From positions 10,225,602 to 10,289,601 of the forward strand of contig NC_092122.1 in assembly GCF_045679555.1 (NCBI RefSeq): a DNA stretch of 64,000 nucleotides, given 5' to 3'. Of this stretch, positions 60,601 to 64,000 are shown in pieces (the stretch's first letter is position 1; each line of letters opens with the position of its first letter). A model generated the notes under the pieces. It saw only the letters and a list, made by a program, of their open reading frames with translations. It did no database searches and was not told the origin of the DNA. Source of the stretch: Salvelinus alpinus. Its lineage: Eukaryota; Chordata; Actinopteri; Salmoniformes; Salmonidae. Position numbers and translations under genes: made by a program.

Positions 60601-61326
60601 TCCCCACTGTATATATATAAATAAAAATCAACACTCCATTGTTATTTTCCAAGTCTCTTCTTTTGTTATACAAAATCTAGCTAAAACTACAGACAATCAT
60701 CCATCCTCCAAACATTAATTTCTCTATTAATAAGCTGAATGTCTGGTCTTGCCAGAAAACGAACCTTGTGAACATTAGCCTTCCCTTTCTCTCACCTGTC
60801 CCTTCCCTTCTCCCTCCAGCTCCTCCACCTTCATGCTGAGCTCCTGGTTGTGCGAGGAGAGGGCCTCCACACGGCCGCGCGCCTCATCAAGCCTCCCCTC
60901 CAGGAACTCCTTCTCCTCCCTCTGCTTATCCCTCCACACAGACAAACCTTCGAAACGCTCCTTCATCGACATGTTAGTCTGCTTCAGCGCCTCTACAGGG
61001 GAAGATACACAGAGAGTACATCACTGTAAAACACACACTGACAGAGCAGTCAATAACATAATCAGCCATTGCAAGACAATCAGAACCTCATATGCCATAA
61101 CATCCCAATGTCTCCGACCCATACAGTAGATTTTCAATAAGCCTTAAGGCTGAACCACATTCTGGTCCCCTCTCCATGTCTCACCCTTCAGGTCTCGGTT
61201 CTCCTGGATGAGGCGGTTCATCTGCTGCAGCGTTTCCTCCAGGGTGCCTGTGGTGGGGCTGTGGCCTGGGTGAGAGCTAGGACCCCGGGAGATGTCCCCG
61301 TTCACCATGGGGGAGCTGGACGCCAT
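47018..61326 (-). CDS. optn: Optineurin
   Basis: Ubiquitin-binding autophagy receptor. Coding exons: 61326-61185, 60992-60796, 59087-58929, 58844-58672, 58603-58435, 57879-57764, 57609-57460, 57231-57147, 57012-56860, 49213-49071, 48965-48901, 47139-47018. All junctions are in phase, giving 557 residues (human 577). Seen in order: N-terminal coiled coil ([17 protein letters not shown]), the LC3-interacting motif DSFIEI with acidic/Ser residues before it, coiled coils, the UBAN region ([20 protein letters not shown]), and the C-terminal zinc finger ([20 protein letters not shown], ending MDCII). Exon 5 has two in-phase donors, after KEK and after QIGW; the second matches the donor consensus better. 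Intron 9 (7.6 kb) contains an L1-like LINE and a complete antisense gene; intron 11 holds a Tc1 element. No lesion was found. Confidence 0.96.
47184..48698 (+). mobile_element. Tc1/mariner element in optn intron 11, defective
   Basis: Ends CAGTCGTGGCCAAAAGTTTT and AATTAATATTTGTGTCATTC then TCAACTG, with TA on both sides. Plus-strand transposase pieces are [20 protein letters not shown] with the [18 protein letters not shown], and, after a break, [20 protein letters not shown] and [20 protein letters not shown] ending KKGQHCKY. A frame break with loss of sequence lies between about 47950 and 48050, where the first catalytic Asp would be. Confidence 0.92.
49413..52715 (+). mobile_element. L1-like LINE, internally deleted
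   Basis: The 5'UTR-like start is 'gggggatcacgtgacccctg'. ORF1 (about 49653-50421, with a frame break near 49810-49970) encodes a coiled coil and an L1 ORF1p-type domain ([34 protein letters not shown]). Directly after the ORF1 stop comes reverse transcriptase from its middle ([35 protein letters not shown]), so the endonuclease and first part of ORF2 are missing. The C-terminal ORF2 remnants extend to about 52400 and are interrupted by a poly-T run at 51641-51665. The tail 'ccaataaaatacatttttt' ends near 52710. Confidence 0.85.
52918..56472 (+). CDS. Dermatopontin-family secreted protein, nested in optn intron 9
   Basis: Exons 52918-52975, 53260-53347, 55752-55940, 56188-56340 and 56424-56472 join in frame to 178 residues. 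Residues 1-19 ([19 protein letters not shown]) form a signal peptide. The mature part has three family repeats with the D-R-x-W signature: [19 protein letters not shown] and DRRWRYRYC. Each follows a 'SYHSN' or 'QHDN' type loop, and there are many paired cysteines. This is the dermatopontin / hemagglutinin-amebocyte aggregation factor family. Mammalian dermatopontin binds decorin and collagen; the role of this fish member is unknown. The gene is transcribed opposite to optn. AATAAA is at 56499. Intron 2 carries a 2.2-kb repeat. No lesions. Confidence 0.92.
53482..55639. mobile_element. Probable hAT-like non-autonomous element in the nested gene
   Basis: The left end is CAGTGTTGTGTTCGAGACCA. 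The right end reverse-complemented is CAGTGCACCTAGTAGTACTC then GAGACCA. Both ends are followed inside by 'gagaccgag'/'caagaccaag' repeats. No clear flanking duplication was found and no transposase is recognised inside. Confidence 0.45.
55286..55411. repeat. 42-bp tandem repeat, three copies
   Basis: The unit begins 'cctgtcacacactgaaggtc' and continues 'tataggttcaccactgtact'. Only a few differences separate the copies. Confidence 0.9.
59169..60609 (-). mobile_element. Tc1/mariner element in optn intron 2
   Basis: Orthologous, through the duplication, to the element at 32173-33678, sharing the same insertion point and transposase remains. It is shorter by a 23-bp and a roughly 45-bp deletion near its high-coordinate end, so this copy lost sequence after the duplication. 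Confidence 0.93.
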
Positions 61327-61904
61327 CACTCTACAGCAAGGTGAGGCGGTGTGGAGACATGCAAGTGGACAATACATTCTCAGACCATGGAATACACTAG
61401 AATGAGAATAGGAACTCTTGATTCTAGGGAAGGCCCGTGCTAGGACAATCACGCTATATATTCTCTAGAGCTGCATGCATCAAAACAGCAAACACCACAC
61501 GCCTTGTCAGAGGTGTGAAGGAATACTATTGCACGATGACTCATGTACACTGGGCAATATCCGTTATTGAATAATCTTATCAGCAGCTGTCATGTGTTAG
61601 GCGGGTCCTCACAGTGCCCACCAGAGAGAGGCCAGCAGCCTGCCTGAGTGGGCTGGCCACTTTGGATGTCATTTAATAAACTGATTGTATATTGCAGCGA
61701 TGTTAAAGCAACACCTAGGGAACTCTTCAAGCGGTTCGGACCTTTTGGTGTAACGGACCTCTTCGCGTAACTCACGTGTTTCCCTAGCGCTACAGAAAGG
61801 ATTCAAATAATCAACTAATCATCAAGCTTTGGGCAAAAACCAAAAAAAAACACCCCTTTGTGTTCCAAGGATCGAGTTTGGGAAACACTGGTTAAATGTT
61901 AAGG
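61327..61904. other. optn upstream region
   Basis: No other gene or clear core promoter motif seen. It may include the optn 5'UTR and further 5' non-coding exons. Confidence 0.4.
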
Positions 61905-62100
61905 CACGTGTCAAACTCATTCCCTGGAGGGCTGATTGTCTGCTGGTTTTCACTTCTCCCTTGTACTTGATGAATTAAGGTCACTGATTAGTTAGGAACT
62001 CCCATCACTTGGTTGTAGGTCTTAATTGCACACAAATTGAAAGGAGAAACCAAAAACCAGCAGTCACTCGGCCCTCCATGGAATGAGTTTGACACCCCTG
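61905..62100. mobile_element. hAT-like miniature element upstream of optn
   Basis: Inverted ends GTGTCAAACTCATTCCCTGG and CCATGGAATGAGTTTGACAC. Flanking 8-mers TGTTAAGG and TGTTCATG agree at six positions. Confidence 0.75.
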
Positions 62101-62108
62101 TGTTCATG

Positions 62109-64000
62109 TTCTAATTTAAAAAATGAATCTCTCCAGAAATAAGACTCTCACTGTTTCCGCCTGTTATAGACCCCCCTCAGCTCCCAGCTGTGCCTTGAAC
62201 ACCATATGTGAATTGATTGCCCCCCATCTATCTTCAGAGTTCATTCTGTTAGGTGACCTAAACTGGGATATGCTTAACACCCCAGCAGTCCTACAATCTA
62301 AGCTAGATGCCCTCAATCTCACAAATTATCAAGGAACCCACCAGGTACAACCCTAAATCCGTAAACACAGGCACCCTCATAGATATTATCCTGACCAATT
62401 TGCCCTCCAAATACACCTCTGCTGTTTTCAATCAGGATCTCAGCGATCACTTCCTCATTGCCTGCGTCCGCTATGGGTCCGCGGTCAAACGAACACCCCT
62501 CATCACTGTCAAACGCTCCCGAAACACACTCCTGCAAGCAGGCCTTTCTAATCGACCTGGACCGGGTATCCTGGAAGGATATTGACCTCATCCCGTCAGT
62601 AGAGGATGCCTGGTCGTTCTTTAAAAGTAATTTCCTCACCATCTTAAATAAGCATGCCCCTTTCAAAAAATGTAGAACGAAGAACAGATATAGCCCTTGG
62701 TTCACTCCAGACCTGACTGCCCTCAACCAGCACAAAAACATCCTGTGGCAGAATGCACTAGCATCGAATAGTCCCTGCGATATGCAACTTTTCAGGGAAG
62801 TCAGGAACCAATACACGCAGTCAGTTAGGTAAGCAAAGGCTAGCTTTTTCAAATAGAAATTTGCATCCTGTAGCTCTAACTCCAAAAAGTTCTGGGACAC
62901 TGTAAAGTCCATTTCCTCCTGGCTACCCCAACCCCGGCCAACCACTCCGCAACCTCCGCAACAGATGTTCTGAAAGAGCTGCAAAACCTGGACCTGTACA
63001 AATCAGCTGGGCTAGACAATCTGGACCCTCTCTTTCTAAAATTATCTGCTGCCATTGTTGCAACCCCTATTACCGGTCTGTTCAACCTCTCTTTCGTATC
63101 ATCCGAGATTCCTAAAGATTGGAAAGCTGCCGCGGTCATCCCCCTCTTCAAAGGGGGTGACACTCTAGAACCAAACTGTTACAGACCTATATCCATCCTG
63201 CCCTGCCTTTCTAAAGTCTTCAAAAGCAAAGTTAACCATTTCGAATCCCACCGTACCTTCTCCGCTATGCAATCCGGTTTCCGAGCTGGTCACGGGTGCA
63301 CCTCAGCCACGCTCAAGGTACTAAACGGTATCATAACCGCCATCGATAAAAGACAGTACTGTGCAGCCGTCTTCATCGACCTGGCCAAGGCTTTCGACTC
63401 TGTCAATCACCGTATTCTTATCGGCAGACTCAACAGCCTCGGTTTCTCAAATGACTGCATCGCCTGGTTCACCAACTACTTCTCAGACAGAGTTCAGTGT
63501 GTCAAATCGGAGGGCCTGTTGTCTGGACCTCTGGCAGTCTCTATGTGGGTACCAGAGGGTTCAATTCTCGGGCTGACTCTTTTCTCTGTATACATCAACG
63601 ATGTTGCTCTTGCTGCGGGTGATTCCTTGAGCCACCTCTACGCAGATGACACCATTCTGTATACATCTGGCCCTTCTTTGGACACTGTGTTAACAAACCT
63701 CCAACAGAGGTTCAATGCCATACAACACTCCTTCCGTGGTCTCCAACTGCTCTTAAACGCTAGTAAAACTAAATGCATGCTTTTCAACTGATCGCTGCCC
63801 GCACCCCCCGACTAGATTCACTACTCTGGACAGTTCTGACTTAGGTATTTGTAGTTGTCCACATATTCTAGGTGTCTGGCTAGACTGTAACCTCTCCTTC
63901 CAGACTCATTTTAAACATCTCCAATCCAAAATTAAATCTAGAGTCGGCTTCCTACTTCGCAACAAATCCTCCTTCATTCATGCTGCCAAACATACCCTCG
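62109..64000 (+). mobile_element. L2/CR1-like LINE, runs off the window end
   Basis: Starts inside the apurinic endonuclease domain (FILLGDLNWDMLNTP, then SDHFLIACVR). It continues into reverse transcriptase: FKGGDTLEPNCYRPISILPC, MQSGFRAGHGCTSATLKVLN, FIDLAKAFDSVNH, and the catalytic LYADDTILYTSG. Frame breaks occur near 62350, 62550, 62830-63270 and after 63790. The 5' end is truncated and the 3' end lies beyond the window. Confidence 0.85.

Larger units (their letters stand above)
34386..60615. repeat. Right copy of the mcm10-optn tandem duplication
   Basis: This copy keeps the complete series of mcm10 exons and optn exons 3-12 in order. Limits are set by where similarity to the left copy starts (34386) and stops (just past the Tc1 end at 60609). 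Confidence 0.8.

Overview
This is vertebrate nuclear DNA, most likely from a salmonid fish. Spliced genes with GT-AG introns sit in a dense background of teleost repeats. These include several Tc1/mariner families (one close to the Sleeping Beauty type), tRNA-derived SINEs, hAT-like miniature elements, L2- and L1-like LINEs, long (GT)n tracts and large minisatellites. The repeat mix is the reason for calling it salmonid; the species cannot be told.

Gene order matches the vertebrate block PHYH-UCMA-MCM10-OPTN (human 10p13). Plus strand: phyh (1416-7453, nine exons, 332 aa, intact, PTS2 signal present) and ucma (15909-18938, five exons, 135 aa, intact). Minus strand: mcm10 (34823-44646) and optn (47018-61326, twelve coding exons, 557 aa, intact). 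A dermatopontin-family secreted-protein gene (52918-56472, five exons, 178 aa, intact) lies on the plus strand inside an optn intron.

The middle of the window is rearranged. Sequence from just 3' of mcm10 to optn intron 2 appears twice in the same orientation. The left copy is 19828-30841, then a 100-N gap, then 30942-33684. The right copy is 34386 to about 60615. The left copy holds only the 3' exons of mcm10 and optn exons 3-5. It lacks about 3.5 kb of mcm10 present on the right, and it carries an endogenous retrovirus (20738-29520) and a SINE whose empty sites are both preserved in the right copy. This reads as a tandem duplication with later insertions and deletions, though an assembly artefact at the gap is possible.

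mcm10 looks dead in both copies. Several right-copy exons carry frameshifts or stops while phyh, ucma, optn and the dermatopontin gene splice cleanly in frame. That fits loss of one ohnolog after the salmonid genome duplication.

Regions: 1-1415 repeats and phyh upstream; 1416-7453 phyh; 7454-15908 intergenic repeats (LINE relics, two Tc1 elements, polypurine tract); 15909-19430 ucma; 19828-33684 left duplicate with retroviral fossil; 33685-34385 truncated Tc1 at the duplication joint; 34386-44830 right mcm10; 46320-61326 optn with nested gene, L1-like LINE and Tc1; 61327-64000 upstream repeats and an L2-like LINE running off the end.
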